This document shows positions 1 to 10,229 of a DNA stretch of 64,000 nt, piece after piece. Numbering within the stretch: the stretch's first letter is position 1; each line of letters starts with the position of its first letter. The stretch comes from Rhizobiales bacterium TNE-4 (lineage in GTDB: Bacteria; Pseudomonadota; Alphaproteobacteria; Rhizobiales; Beijerinckiaceae): contig JAHRCV010000005.1 of the NCBI GenBank assembly GCA_019083985.1, positions 83,965 to 147,964 of the forward strand. The letters are read 5' to 3'. The notes under the pieces were generated by a model. That model ran no database searches and was not told where the DNA came from. It was given only the letters and a program-made list of their open reading frames with translations. Both the position numbers and the translations under genes were made by a program.

Positions 1-68
1 TTGTCGAGCGCAGGCTTGACGACGTCCATTTCAGCCAGATCGACCGGTACGAGTATGGATTTGAACAT
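1..68 (-). CDS. Universal stress protein family, N-terminal fragment (cut by window edge)
   Basis: Only the first 22 codons are inside the window. They read MFKSILVPVDLAEMDVVKPA, which is the first beta strand and ATP-loop aspartate (VPVD) of the UspA fold. The start is supported by a GGAGGGT Shine-Dalgarno 4-5 bases upstream of the ATG. UspA-fold proteins bind ATP or act in stress adaptation; nothing more specific can be said from the fragment. Short length is the main uncertainty. Confidence 0.7.
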   Translation of the reverse strand, partial: MFKSILVPVDLAEMDVVKPALD

Positions 69-178
69 GTGACCCTCCGGAGCCCTGATGACCCAACCAA
101 TTTAGGCGGGCTCAATCCTAGGCGCAATCATGACCGGAAAGGTCGCGCTCAACCTTGATCTAACGCAGAAAAGACGGC

Positions 179-1258
<1,080 letters not shown>

Positions 1259-1323
1259 TTAGTGCACGCTCTCGCCCGGGCTTGCAACTCCGTAATCGGC
1301 CGGAAGGGCGCGAAAAATGCGGA

Positions 1324-1644
1324 TCAAGCCTGTCGCTCGGGCGTGGTAACCACGAGCCCATCGAGTTCTGGGCGGATGCGGATCTGGCAGGCGAGCCGTG
1401 AATTCGGCCGCACGTCATAGGCAAAATCGAGCATATCCTCTTCCATGCTCTGGGGCGGCGGCAAACGGTCCTGCCAGCCCTCATCGACATAGACGTGGCA
1501 CGTGGCGCAGGCGCAGGCGCCACCGCACTCGGCCTCGATCCCAGGAATGGCATTGCGCACAGCCGTTTCCATCAGCGTTGCACCATCGTCGGCGGCAACG
1601 GTACGGGCGGCGCCTTGCGCATCGATAAAAGTCACTGAGGTCAT
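1324..1644 (-). CDS. 2Fe-2S ferredoxin, adrenodoxin type
   Basis: A 106-residue plant/vertebrate-type ferredoxin. Cluster ligands are C40, C46 and C49 (C-x5-C-x2-C inside ECGGACACATC) and C86 in RLACQI. The start MTSVTF gives the normal length of about 106 residues for bacterial adrenodoxin-like ferredoxins; an upstream in-frame ATG at 1680 would add 12 residues with no family support. The gene sits about 100 bases upstream of the ferredoxin reductase gene on the same strand, so the two likely form an electron-transfer pair. The final acceptor (P450, hydroxylase or Fe-S assembly) is unknown. Confidence 0.9.
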   Translation of the reverse strand: MTSVTFIDAQGAARTVAADDGATLMETAVRNAIPGIEAECGGACACATCHVYVDEGWQDRLPPPQSMEEDMLDFAYDVRPNSRLACQIRIRPELDGLVVTTPERQA

Positions 1645-1752
1645 GATTGGCCTGGAAGCTGAGGTGGCGTTACGCCTCATTTAACGCATCCGCGCCCGGA
1701 TTGAAGACCTCCCCTGCCGCTTTCGGCGGGTCACAAGGCCGCAGAAATCAAT

Positions 1753-2157
1753 TCACGCGGCGTCCTCGGCCAGAAGATGGGCAATCGCCGCCCGTGTCTG
1801 GGCGACTTGGGCATGCAACTCGGTGACGGCCTCAAGCCATTCACCTTCCGCCACATTCTCCGGCAAGCCCGCGATCATCGCCGCCGAAAGTGCGACGCCC
1901 TTGGCCGCAACCGCCAGAGCCGAACCCTCGAGCGCATGGGCGGCAGCACGGCGGCTCGTCTGATCGGCTGCTTCGCGTAATCGTCTGAGAGCGAGGGCGG
2001 AATGGTCGAAGAACAGTGCTAAGAGCTCGCGAGAGAGCGTTTCATCGCCTGACGTAAGGTCATGCAGGCGTTTACGGTCGATGATATCGGCTGATGGGAC
2101 ATCCCATAGGGGCTGGCCACGCAGGGCCGCCGCTCTCGCCATGAGACTGTCATCCAT
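1753..2157 (-). CDS. Hpt (histidine phosphotransfer) domain protein
   Basis: A 134-residue, all-helical protein. The motif HALEGSA at residues 74-80 matches the phosphorylatable-histidine helix of Hpt domains (usual form HxLKGSA); His74 would be the phosphoacceptor, with Glu in place of the common Lys. The start at 2157 was chosen because AAAGGACA precedes it at good spacing. No histidine kinase or response regulator is adjacent, so it is an orphan phosphorelay component whose partners must be encoded elsewhere. It could also be a degenerate regulator, but the H-x-L-x-G-S-A core argues for function. Confidence 0.8.
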   Translation of the reverse strand: MDDSLMARAAALRGQPLWDVPSADIIDRKRLHDLTSGDETLSRELLALFFDHSALALRRLREAADQTSRRAAAHALEGSALAVAAKGVALSAAMIAGLPENVAEGEWLEAVTELHAQVAQTRAAIAHLLAEDAA

Positions 2158-2528
2158 TGCTGTGTCCTTTTGCAGCAGCGGGCCCGTGCGCGAGCCCAGC
2201 TGTAGAACGCAAGCCTGCAACAAAGGGTTTCAAGATGGAGAATTTTCGACCATAGTGCGGCGTCGCTTGCGGTTTCCGTCACGGAATAGCCACGGTGTTC
2301 GGCCTTTTGGCCGGCGTCCACCACGGAAACCAGGGATCAAGCGGCAAACCCAGTGGCGTTAACGACGATTCAAGGTGATTGGCCCGCTCGGGTTTTCAGG
2401 CCCAGCCCCGGCCGGTACACTGCATTGGTTAATCAAAGCTTGCGCGAGCCCTGTCCGGGCGAACGCAACGAAGTGCCGTTCGGGCCTTTTCGGGCGGCAC
2501 GGTGAGAGTTCAAAGGCACGGCATCCAG
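2158..2528. other. Intergenic region upstream of the GPR-like gene and the Hpt gene
   Basis: A 371-base non-coding stretch between the divergent Hpt gene and the giant coiled-coil gene. It must hold both promoters, but I could not pick a convincing -35/-10 pair. Short ORFs here have no recognisable domains and look spurious. Confidence 0.5.
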
Positions 2529-5500
2529 ATGGCGACCCAGAAAAAAGCGACCGATCCGACCGAAATGGCCCTTTCGGCCATTGAGGAGGCGCTGAACCTG
2601 ACGTCTGCGACGGGAACGACGGCACAAAAGCCAGCGCCCGTCCCCGTTTCCGAAACGCCGAAGCCACTCGACGAGCCATTGCTGCGTGGCCGTACCGAGC
2701 CGCAAACCGAGCCGACGCCTGAAAAGAAAGCCGAAAAGCCTGTCGAAAAGGCGGCCGACAAGCCTGCACCGACGGTTGCCACCCCGAAAGCCGAGATGCC
2801 GCGCACGGAAACGACGCGCCCGGTGAAGGAGAGCGCGACCTACGAGAGCGCTGCCGCAGCGCCGCGCATTGAAGATCAGGGCCTGCCCTTTACGCCGCCG
2901 GTCCCGGAGAAGCAGAAGCTTGAACCTGGCCGCCCGGCCAATGACGACCGCCGTGCCGTTGGCGAAATCCTCCAATCGATGAAAGTGCGCCCCGTCGCGT
3001 GGCCGACTGGCGCTGCGCTCGCGGCGTCCGGCGCCTGGATCGTCCTGATCCTCGCCTTTGCTTATGGCCAGTGGGGCGATGCGCTCCTCAGCCTTGAAGG
3101 TATCCGCAATGGCATCGGCCTGGCAGCCGCTGGTCTTCTGGCTGGCGTTGCCCTCTTCCCGCCAGCCGCCTTCTTCGTCCTCGCCTCGCTCTATGTCCGC
3201 TCGCTCGAAATGCGTCAGGTCTCGAGCACCATGGCGCAGGTCGCCGTGCGTCTTGCTGAGCCGGAAAACGTCGCGCTCGACGCCGTCGTCACCTTGTCAC
3301 ACGCCATCCGTCGCGAAGTGGCGGCGATGGGCGATGGCATTGAACGTGCGGTGGCCCGCACGAGCGAACTCGAAACCATCGTTCACTCGGAAATTGCGTC
3401 GCTTGAACGCGCCTATGGCGAAAACGAAATCCGCGTGCGCGGCCTGATCGAAGAATTGATCAACCAGCGCGAAGCGATCGTCTCAAACAGCGAGCGCGTC
3501 CGCGCAGCGATCGCTGGCGTGCATGAAAATCTCAATGTCGATCTCGACAATGCAACGCAGCGTCTCTCCACCATCGTCAGCGCCGCGGGCGAAAAGATCA
3601 CCTATTCGCTCGATGCCAAGACCTCGGAAATCACCGAAGTCCTCGGCAAGTCTGGCGAATCCATGGTGCGTGAAATCACCGCGAGCGGTGGCCAACTCAT
3701 TGCGCGTCTTGATACGACCACGGAAGCCGTCAGCAGCCGCTTGACGGAAGCGACTGGCACAGTCACGGCCGCGCTCACGGGCAAAGTCTCCGATATCACG
3801 CAGGTTCTGTCGCAGACCGGCGAACGCCTCGCCGAAGAAGTCGCGCAGAGCGGCCGCCTGATGCGCACGACGCTCGAAGAAACGGCGACGAGCTTCAATA
3901 CAAGCGTGGCGGAGAACGCCGAAAAAGTTCGCGCCTCCTTCTCAAGCGAAGCCAATGCGCTCACCGCACGTCTGGCCGAGGCCAGCGAAAAGCTTCGCGA
4001 TGACATGGCAGGTCAGGGTGCGAAACTCGAAGATTCACTGTCCGATGCTGGTTACCGCATCAATAGCCTGCTTGAAGAGCGCGTGCGCGAAGCCCGCACC
4101 ATGCTGCAGTCGAGCGGCAACGACCTCGCCCATTCGCTCGACCGTTACACTGAAACTTTTGAACAGCGCCTCACGGGTGCCAGCGAAATCTTTGAACAGC
4201 GCCTTTCGGGTGCGACGCAAGCTGCAACGACGGCGATGGCCAGCGAAGTCGATCGCATCAGCGGCACCATGGGCACCACGGCAGCGCGCTTCTCGACAGT
4301 GATCGAACAGCGCGGCAGCGAAATCGACACGATGCTGGGCGAGCATGTGGGCACGATCGAAGGCAAGCTTGCCGACCGCGCGCGCCAGCTCGACACCGTG
4401 CTCGGCCAGCGTGCTGGCCAGATCAACGCGACGTTCGAACAGCGCCTCAGCCAGATGGATTCGACGCTTGATGACCGCGCCACGCGGATCGAAAGCGCCC
4501 TCACCGACCGCATCGAAGCGCTCCGCGCGACGCTTGCCGAACGTGCTGGCCAGATCGAATTCGCGATCGGTGGTCGCGTACAGGAACTCGATCGCTCGCT
4601 CACGCATCACAGCACCGCGCTCGAATCCATCATGGACAGCCGCGTCGATACGCTGCGCGAAGCGCTCGGTGGCTGGCGTGGCGAACTCGATCAGCTGATG
4701 AGCGGTCGCCTCACCGCCCTCAACGACACGTTCACGAACCGCACCTCCGAACTCGAACGCCAGATCGGCGAACGCGTGGCGGCACTCGACGTGCTCCTGC
4801 GCTCAAATGGCGCCTCGCTCGACGAGACATTGTCGAGCCGCATCGCCCTTCTGCGCGAGACCATCATCGAGCGTGGCGGCGAACTCAACGACTCCTTCTC
4901 GCGTCACCTGCAGGCGCTTGAAGAAACCGTTCTCAGCCGCGGTTCCGAACTCGTCGACCGGATCACGGGCGATACGCGTGCCTTCTCGCGCGTTGTGGAA
5001 GACCGCTTGGGCGAGGTCGAGTTCCTGCTCCGCACGCAAGGCGGCGCGCTTGCCGAAACGATTGGCGTCCGTGCTCGCGAAGCGGCCGATCTCATCGGCG
5101 GCAAGATCACCGAATTCGAAAACCGCACCACCACCAAGACCGACGAGATCACCGGCAAGCTCGACTACGTTTTCGAACGCATCGATCTCGGCCTCGACCA
5201 GCGCGCCCGCAGCGTCTCCGAGACGCTCGCGACCCGCGCGCTCGATATTGCCGCGACTCTCACCAATGGTTCGGAACAGGTCGCCAATGCGATCACCCAG
5301 CGTGCCGCAGAGTTCGAGCGCTTGATGCTCGAGCGCACGCAGGGCTTTGGCGAAGTGATGACGGCGAAGGCCGATGCCATTCTCCGCCGCACCGAAGAAG
5401 TCTCGACGGCGATCACATCGCATGCCGAGACACTCGAAACCCGCACCGCCTCGATCACCGCCACACTTGGCCAGCGCGTGGCTGAAATCACGACGCTGTT

Positions 5501-7388
5501 CGACGAACGCGGCCAGGCGCTGGCGGAAACGCTGCGTCAGCAGAGCGAAGAAACGAACGCCACCCTTGCCCGCACGGGCGATACCGCGGCACGGGAGCTC
5601 ATTGGCGTCAGCGAAATCGTTCTCCGCACGCTCGAAACCCGCTCGGGCGCGATCGTCGAGGGCCTGCGCCGTCAGGGCGAAGAGATCACGAGCGCGGCTG
5701 AGCAGACATCGGCCTTGCTGCGTGAAGCAGTCGACAGCAGCGCAGGTCGCTCGCTCTCCGCTCTTGTCACGACGCATGACACGCTGTCGGGCGAAATGGG
5801 CACCCTGCTCACCCGCCTTGAAGAAACCGGCCGCACGCTTGGCGCCATCGTCGAAAGCACGGGCCAGAATCTGCGTGACATCGAAACCGGCCTGTCGAGC
5901 TCGGCACAAGCGCTCGGCACATCGGCGGGCGTCATCGCTGAACGCGCAGGCGAAGCCGCCGAATTGCTCGCCGCCCAAAGCCGCGTCTTCAACGAAACCG
6001 CCAACGAAGTTCTCGGCCGCACCAGCGGGCTCGTCGCTCGTATGGATGAAGGCGCCCGCAGCATGGAACGCGTCTCGCACGAACATGCGCAGGTGCTCGA
6101 AGGCGCTGCCGCGCGGATGGAAACGGTGGAAGACCGCATCGCCTCGGGTCTCATCGAACGTCGCGACACGCTGGAAGGCGTCCTGGCGGCGCTCGAACAG
6201 CGTGCATCCGATCTCGAACGCATCGGCCAAGGTTTTGCCCACGCCGTGGGCGATCAACTGCGTGTTGCCGAAACGCGTGCCCGTGACATTGGCGTCATCC
6301 TCGCTCAAGCGAGCTCTGAGACGACGACGGCATTGACCTCGCATTACGATGCGATCCGCGCCGCCAGCACGAGCGAGCGCGAACAGACGGCCGCGGCGCT
6401 ATCGGCTGCCTATGAAGCGGCGACGAGCGAAATGGCCTCTCTCTTTGCCGCTGCCAATGATCGCTTCTCGCGCCTGGTCGGTGACATGCGCACCATGTCG
6501 GCCGCCATCCGCGACGAACTTGACATGACACGCGCGGAACTGAGCCGTGGCTTGGTCGAACTGCCGCGCGAAACACAGGAAACAACGCAGGCGATGCGCC
6601 GTGTCGTCTCCGACCAGATCAAGGCGCTCGGCGAAATCACCGACATCGTGGCCCGCTCAGGCCGTATCGTCGAAGTACCGGCGGCACCCGCCCCTGCCCC
6701 TGCACCGGCGCCGGTCCGCCCGGAACCGCGTATCGAAACCCCGCGCGTCGACGCTCCGCGTGTGGCACCGCAGCCAGTCGCGCCCGCTCCGGCCCGTCCG
6801 ATTGTTGCTCCCCGCCCGGCAGCGCCTGCTGCTGAAGCGCCGGCGCGCCCAGTCGCACCGCGTCCCGCCCCGCCGGCTCCGGCCCCCGCGCCGGCCCGCC
6901 CGAAGGTGGAAGAGCGTTATGCGCCGCAGCCTGCACAATCGGCCCGTCAGGACCGTGGTCCGGGTTGGCTGAGCGACCTCCTCGCTCGCGCCTCGCGTGA
7001 TGAGGAAGAGGCCGCTCCGGCGCCGGCTCCGGCCAAACAGGCCCAATCGGGCGATTTCCTCACCAATCTGTCCGACACGATTGGCACGCTCGTGATGCAT
7101 GACGATCTGGTCGACGCATGGGATGCTTATCTGCGTGGCGAAGAAACACCCTTCAGCCGTCCGCTCTATTCCCATCGCGGTGTAGAAACGTTCGAGGAGA
7201 TCCGCCGCCGCTATGAGCGTGAAGCGCCGTTCCGCGGCATGATCGACGCCTATATCGCGAAGTTCGAAGAGCTCCTGCGCGAAGTCGCCCCGCGCGATCG
7301 CGATGCGGCGCTCTCCCGCTCGATCCTCGCCTCCGATGAAGGCAAGGTCTACACGCTGCTCGCCCACGCTTCGGGCCGCATCAGCTAA
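2529..7388 (+). CDS. Growth-pole-ring (GPR/RgsE)-like giant coiled-coil membrane protein
   Basis: A 1619-residue protein. Residues 1-150 are charged and Pro/Lys-rich; about 157-222 form two hydrophobic segments; about 230-1380 are a long run of degenerate heptad and 11-residue repeats rich in E, R, L and T (repeated forms of FEQRLSGA, LAERAGQI), of the kind annotated as apolipoprotein-like. Next comes a Pro/Ala-rich linker (about 1384-1507) and a conserved C-terminal domain ending VYTLLAHASGRIS. This architecture, including the C-terminal domain, matches Agrobacterium GPR and Sinorhizobium RgsE, which form a ring at the growing pole. It is shorter than Agrobacterium GPR (about 2100 residues). 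ATG 2529 was preferred to the in-frame GTG at 2502. Assignment is from remembered family features. Confidence 0.75.
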   Translation: MATQKKATDPTEMALSAIEEALNLTSATGTTAQKPAPVPVSETPKPLDEPLLRGRTEPQTEPTPEKKAEKPVEKAADKPAPTVATPKAEMPRTETTRPVKESATYESAAAAPRIEDQGLPFTPPVPEKQKLEPGRPANDDRRAVGEILQSMKVRPVAWPTGAALAASGAWIVLILAFAYGQWGDALLSLEGIRNGIGLAAAGLLAGVALFPPAAFFVLASLYVRSLEMRQVSSTMAQVAVRLAEPENVALDAVVTLSHAIRREVAAMGDGIERAVARTSELETIVHSEIASLERAYGENEIRVRGLIEELINQREAIVSNSERVRAAIAGVHENLNVDLDNATQRLSTIVSAAGEKITYSLDAKTSEITEVLGKSGESMVREITASGGQLIARLDTTTEAVSSRLTEATGTVTAALTGKVSDITQVLSQTGERLAEEVAQSGRLMRTTLEETATSFNTSVAENAEKVRASFSSEANALTARLAEASEKLRDDMAGQGAKLEDSLSDAGYRINSLLEERVREARTMLQSSGNDLAHSLDRYTETFEQRLTGASEIFEQRLSGATQAATTAMASEVDRISGTMGTTAARFSTVIEQRGSEIDTMLGEHVGTIEGKLADRARQLDTVLGQRAGQINATFEQRLSQMDSTLDDRATRIESALTDRIEALRATLAERAGQIEFAIGGRVQELDRSLTHHSTALESIMDSRVDTLREALGGWRGELDQLMSGRLTALNDTFTNRTSELERQIGERVAALDVLLRSNGASLDETLSSRIALLRETIIERGGELNDSFSRHLQALEETVLSRGSELVDRITGDTRAFSRVVEDRLGEVEFLLRTQGGALAETIGVRAREAADLIGGKITEFENRTTTKTDEITGKLDYVFERIDLGLDQRARSVSETLATRALDIAATLTNGSEQVANAITQRAAEFERLMLERTQGFGEVMTAKADAILRRTEEVSTAITSHAETLETRTASITATLGQRVAEITTLFDERGQALAETLRQQSEETNATLARTGDTAARELIGVSEIVLRTLETRSGAIVEGLRRQGEEITSAAEQTSALLREAVDSSAGRSLSALVTTHDTLSGEMGTLLTRLEETGRTLGAIVESTGQNLRDIETGLSSSAQALGTSAGVIAERAGEAAELLAAQSRVFNETANEVLGRTSGLVARMDEGARSMERVSHEHAQVLEGAAARMETVEDRIASGLIERRDTLEGVLAALEQRASDLERIGQGFAHAVGDQLRVAETRARDIGVILAQASSETTTALTSHYDAIRAASTSEREQTAAALSAAYEAATSEMASLFAAANDRFSRLVGDMRTMSAAIRDELDMTRAELSRGLVELPRETQETTQAMRRVVSDQIKALGEITDIVARSGRIVEVPAAPAPAPAPAPVRPEPRIETPRVDAPRVAPQPVAPAPARPIVAPRPAAPAAEAPARPVAPRPAPPAPAPAPARPKVEERYAPQPAQSARQDRGPGWLSDLLARASRDEEEAAPAPAPAKQAQSGDFLTNLSDTIGTLVMHDDLVDAWDAYLRGEETPFSRPLYSHRGVETFEEIRRRYEREAPFRGMIDAYIAKFEELLREVAPRDRDAALSRSILASDEGKVYTLLAHASGRIS
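4158..4223 (+). repeat. Near-identical 33-bp tandem repeat inside the GPR-like gene
   Basis: TTTGAACAGCGCCT plus CGGGTGC recurs with an exact 33-base offset (4158 and 4191), giving two successive copies of an 11-residue unit (TFEQRLTGAS, IFEQRLSGAT). The offset fits the hendecad period of apolipoprotein-like coiled coils and suggests a recent duplication. Confidence 0.75.
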
Positions 7389-7407
7389 GAGCAGACATTC
7401 GAAAACA

Positions 7408-7435
7408 AAAAGGCCGCCTCCGGGCGGCCTTTTTC
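7408..7435. terminator. Symmetrical bidirectional intrinsic terminator
   Basis: A five-A run, a perfect 7-bp stem GGCCGCC / GGCGGCC with a TCCG loop, then a five-T run. Because the flanking A and T runs mirror each other, the element gives a hairpin plus U-tract on both strands. It sits between the convergent GPR-like gene and the Mce-operon lipoprotein gene. Confidence 0.95.
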
Positions 7436-7459
7436 ATGCGCAGCTTCAACCGAAGAAAA

Positions 7460-8032
7460 TCAGCCGCGCGCGTTGGCCCAGCGCACCACTTGGCCGAGCA
7501 CATCCTGCAACGCACGATCAAGCGCGGAGGCCACCTGCCCGGCATTGTCGCTGCCGACCGGTTCCGTCGCGCGGAACACTTGCGCCGCAATGATCCGGCT
7601 TGTCGTCGCATCGACGAGCCGCGCCGAATATTCGACCACGACCTCGCCGCGCCCGCCATCAAGATGGAAAGCGCGCAATTCGCCAATCAAAGCACGGTCG
7701 CCATTGATCCCGGTGCCGGCCCGGCCCACCGCGCGGCCGGTATTCTCAAAAGCTTGGACGAGGCGGAACTGGACGAGGCGCGGCAGCCGGTCTGACCATT
7801 GCGCGCCGCCGATAAAGCTCACCGTATTATCGGCGCCCTTGACCAGGATCCGCTCAGAGTCGAGCTGCTGTAGCGCCGAAGGCTCCGCGACGACCAATTG
7901 CGAACGTCCCGGTGAGGCCCGCCCGACGCGATCAGGGATCGTGAGGTCAAACGTCGTCGGCGCCGGACCGCCGCTGCATGCCGCCGTCAAACCCGCAAGG
8001 ACAACAATCGAAACCGTTCTCAAACGCCTCAA
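7460..8032 (-). CDS. ABC-type transport auxiliary lipoprotein (LinN/PqiC-like)
   Basis: A 190-residue exported lipoprotein. The signal peptide ends in the lipobox LTAAC with Cys19 as the lipidated residue. The mature part carries the features of the ABC-type transport auxiliary lipoprotein family (early TTFDL segment, YSARLVDATTSRIIA near the middle, A..ALDRALQDVLGQVV at the end). It is last in a permease-ATPase-MCE-lipoprotein operon, the order of Sphingobium LinKLMN, and probably acts at the outer membrane or periplasm in lipid transfer with the MCE protein. It ends just before the shared terminator at 7408-7435. Confidence 0.85.
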   Translation of the reverse strand: MRRLRTVSIVVLAGLTAACSGGPAPTTFDLTIPDRVGRASPGRSQLVVAEPSALQQLDSERILVKGADNTVSFIGGAQWSDRLPRLVQFRLVQAFENTGRAVGRAGTGINGDRALIGELRAFHLDGGRGEVVVEYSARLVDATTSRIIAAQVFRATEPVGSDNAGQVASALDRALQDVLGQVVRWANARG

Positions 8033-8076
8033 GGCAAATACCCTTCCCCGGCCAGACGAATCGTCACACCAGCCCC

Positions 8077-9396
8077 TTACCGGCTTCTATTGTATTCTGG
8101 GATACCCGGCCTGCTCCCGAAAAGGATCTGCTGCGGATTCCTGTTGAAATCCGACAGGGTCCGGTTGATCTCGCTTAGGGTACGGCGGGCTTCGGCGGTC
8201 AACACGTCGAGATCGCGCGTTCCCGTCCCAGCCACGCGGTTGAAGCTCGCCGCCATTTCGGCCGTCCGCTTGTCGAGGTTCTCCGCGAGCTTGCGGATTG
8301 ATTGCGCCGTGTCGGCGAAGCTGGCCGCCGCCTGCTTGCCATCATCCGAGCCAAGGAACCCCTGCAGGCTGCTCATCAAGCCCTCCACCTTATCGGCGGC
8401 ACGGTTGAGCTTGGCCGTCAGCTCATTGGTGTTTCTGAGGATCTGGTCGGTATTCTGCGTGTTGTTGCCGAGCGCGGTCGAGAAGCGCTCGAAATTATCG
8501 ACTGCCTTGCCGATCTTGGCAGGGTCGATGGCCTTGGCCACGCCACCCACATCGGCGAGCACGCCATCGAGCTTCACGGTCGCGTCATTCAACCTTTTGG
8601 CAAGCACTGACACGTCCTTCATGAACACTTTGATGTCATCGCGCCCATCCGCCACCGTGCTTGAGATCTGCTGAAGATCAGACACGATCTTCGACACGTC
8701 GGCCGGATTCACCGCGCGCACAATCGTATCGAGATTGTTTGACAGTTTTTCCATCGTCACAGCGAGCGCGGAAATCTTGTCGGCCGCATTGCCTGTCGAC
8801 GACAGGAATTTGCCCACGCCATCGGAGTTCTCGGCCAAGGATTTCGAGAACATTTCGACATTGCGCACAGTGGCATTGATCGCGCCGGCATTGACCGCAA
8901 ACAGGCGGTCAGCCTGCGTCAGGACGTCTTCCGCCTTCTTCGCCAAGCGCTGCGCACTTTCAAGCAGATCCTGGAAGTCGGAGCGGTCGGCATAGATGAT
9001 CGGCGGCTTGCCCGGATCATTGCTGACCAATGGCTGCGCGTTTGGCCCACCGCCCGACAATTGGACGGACGCGACACCGGTCAGCCCCTGAAATTCGAGA
9101 CGGGCTTTAGTGTCGGTATTCATCGGCGTCGAGGAATCGACCGTCGTCACGGCCACCACACGGCTCGGATCATCCGGCATCAAAGAAAGCGACGTGACCT
9201 CACCGACTTTGAGGCCATTATACATCACGAGCGAGCCCTTCGAGAGGCCGGACACGGACCCCGTGAAAACGATGCGATAATTCGTCGTGTTGCCGCGCCC
9301 ATCCGAGCCGCGGAACCAATATACGAACGCAAAGGCAGCCGCGATCACAAGAAGCGTGAAGCTTCCGATGGCGACATAATGGGCACGCGTTTCCAT
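8077..9396 (-). CDS. MlaD-family MCE lipid-transport protein
   Basis: A 439-residue protein with one N-terminal membrane anchor (about residues 7-27), an MCE domain (about 38-118, containing YRIVFTGSVSGLSKGSLVMYNGLKVGEV split across two strands) and a long helical C-terminal region to about 410. MCE domains form hexameric lipid-binding rings in the periplasm that feed Mla-type ABC permeases. The long C-terminal helices resemble LinM/Mce-type proteins rather than the short E. coli MlaD (183 residues) and may build a tube towards the outer membrane. It lies 10 bases downstream of the ATPase gene. Confidence 0.92.
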   Translation of the reverse strand: METRAHYVAIGSFTLLVIAAAFAFVYWFRGSDGRGNTTNYRIVFTGSVSGLSKGSLVMYNGLKVGEVTSLSLMPDDPSRVVAVTTVDSSTPMNTDTKARLEFQGLTGVASVQLSGGGPNAQPLVSNDPGKPPIIYADRSDFQDLLESAQRLAKKAEDVLTQADRLFAVNAGAINATVRNVEMFSKSLAENSDGVGKFLSSTGNAADKISALAVTMEKLSNNLDTIVRAVNPADVSKIVSDLQQISSTVADGRDDIKVFMKDVSVLAKRLNDATVKLDGVLADVGGVAKAIDPAKIGKAVDNFERFSTALGNNTQNTDQILRNTNELTAKLNRAADKVEGLMSSLQGFLGSDDGKQAAASFADTAQSIRKLAENLDKRTAEMAASFNRVAGTGTRDLDVLTAEARRTLSEINRTLSDFNRNPQQILFGSRPGIPEYNRSR

Positions 9397-9406
9397 GGTC
9401 CCGTCC

Positions 9407-10222
9407 TCACAATTTGGCGTTCATCGCCTCGGCGCGCTTGCCGTGGAAATAGGTTTTGACCCAAGGCTGTTCCGACGCAAGCATATCCTTGATCGTGCCT
9501 TGCGCGACGATCTTGCCTTGCCCGAGCGCAGCAATGCGGTCGCAGACTGAATAGAGCGAGCCGAGATCATGGGTGACCATGAACACGGTGAGCCCCAGTG
9601 TTTTCTGGAGCGTCGCAATCAGATCATCGAAATCGCCGGCACCGATCGGGTCGAGACCCGACGTCGGCTCGTCCAGAAAGAGAATATCGGGATCGAGTGC
9701 CAGAGCGCGCGCGAGCGCCACACGCTTGATCATGCCGCCGGAGAGTTCAGACGGCAGCTTGTCCCCAACGTCAGGGGTAAGCCCGACCATCTGGAATTTC
9801 ATCGCCGCCAGCTCATCCATCAGATTCTGGCTCAGCTTGAGATATTCGCGCATCGGCACTTGCACGTTCTGTCGGCAATTCAGCGACGAGAACAAAGCGC
9901 CTTGCTGGAACAACACACCCCAACGCCGTTCAACGGCGCGATGCTGCACATCGTTGAGCGTATCGAGATCGTGACCGAAAACTTCAATCGTCCCGGCGCT
10001 CTTTTTGTTCAGCCCGAGAATGGTGCGGGTCAGGACGGATTTGCCTGCGCCAGATGGCCCAATGAAGCCGAGAATTTCACCGCGATAAACATCAAGGCTA
10101 AGCCCGTTCAGGATCGTCTTGTCACCGAACGCGACCACAATATCCTTCGCCGCGATGATTGCATCGCGTGCGGGCGGCGCCTCTGTCGGCACATCGGTGG
10201 GCGGGGACACAACCTGATCCAT
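9407..10222 (-). CDS. Mla/Mce-type ABC transporter ATP-binding protein (MlaF-like)
   Basis: A 271-residue ATPase. It has Walker A GPSGAGKS near residues 54-61, Q-loop LFQQGALFSSL, signature LSGGM followed by KRVALARAL, Walker B ILFLDEPTSGLDP and the H-loop VTHD. The LSGGM signature and the GALFSSL Q-loop are typical of the MlaF/Ttg2A branch. It powers lipid movement through the permease encoded 7 bases upstream (10230-11429). The operon order and spacing suggest a single transcript. Confidence 0.93.
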   Translation of the reverse strand: MDQVVSPPTDVPTEAPPARDAIIAAKDIVVAFGDKTILNGLSLDVYRGEILGFIGPSGAGKSVLTRTILGLNKKSAGTIEVFGHDLDTLNDVQHRAVERRWGVLFQQGALFSSLNCRQNVQVPMREYLKLSQNLMDELAAMKFQMVGLTPDVGDKLPSELSGGMIKRVALARALALDPDILFLDEPTSGLDPIGAGDFDDLIATLQKTLGLTVFMVTHDLGSLYSVCDRIAALGQGKIVAQGTIKDMLASEQPWVKTYFHGKRAEAMNAKL

Positions 10223-10229
10223 TCCGCCC

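Noticed and set aside
4803..6344. 513-residue open frame on the minus strand inside the GPR-like gene
   Set aside because: It mirrors the repetitive, GC-skewed codons of the sense gene; its translation is low-complexity and has no ribosome site or domain.
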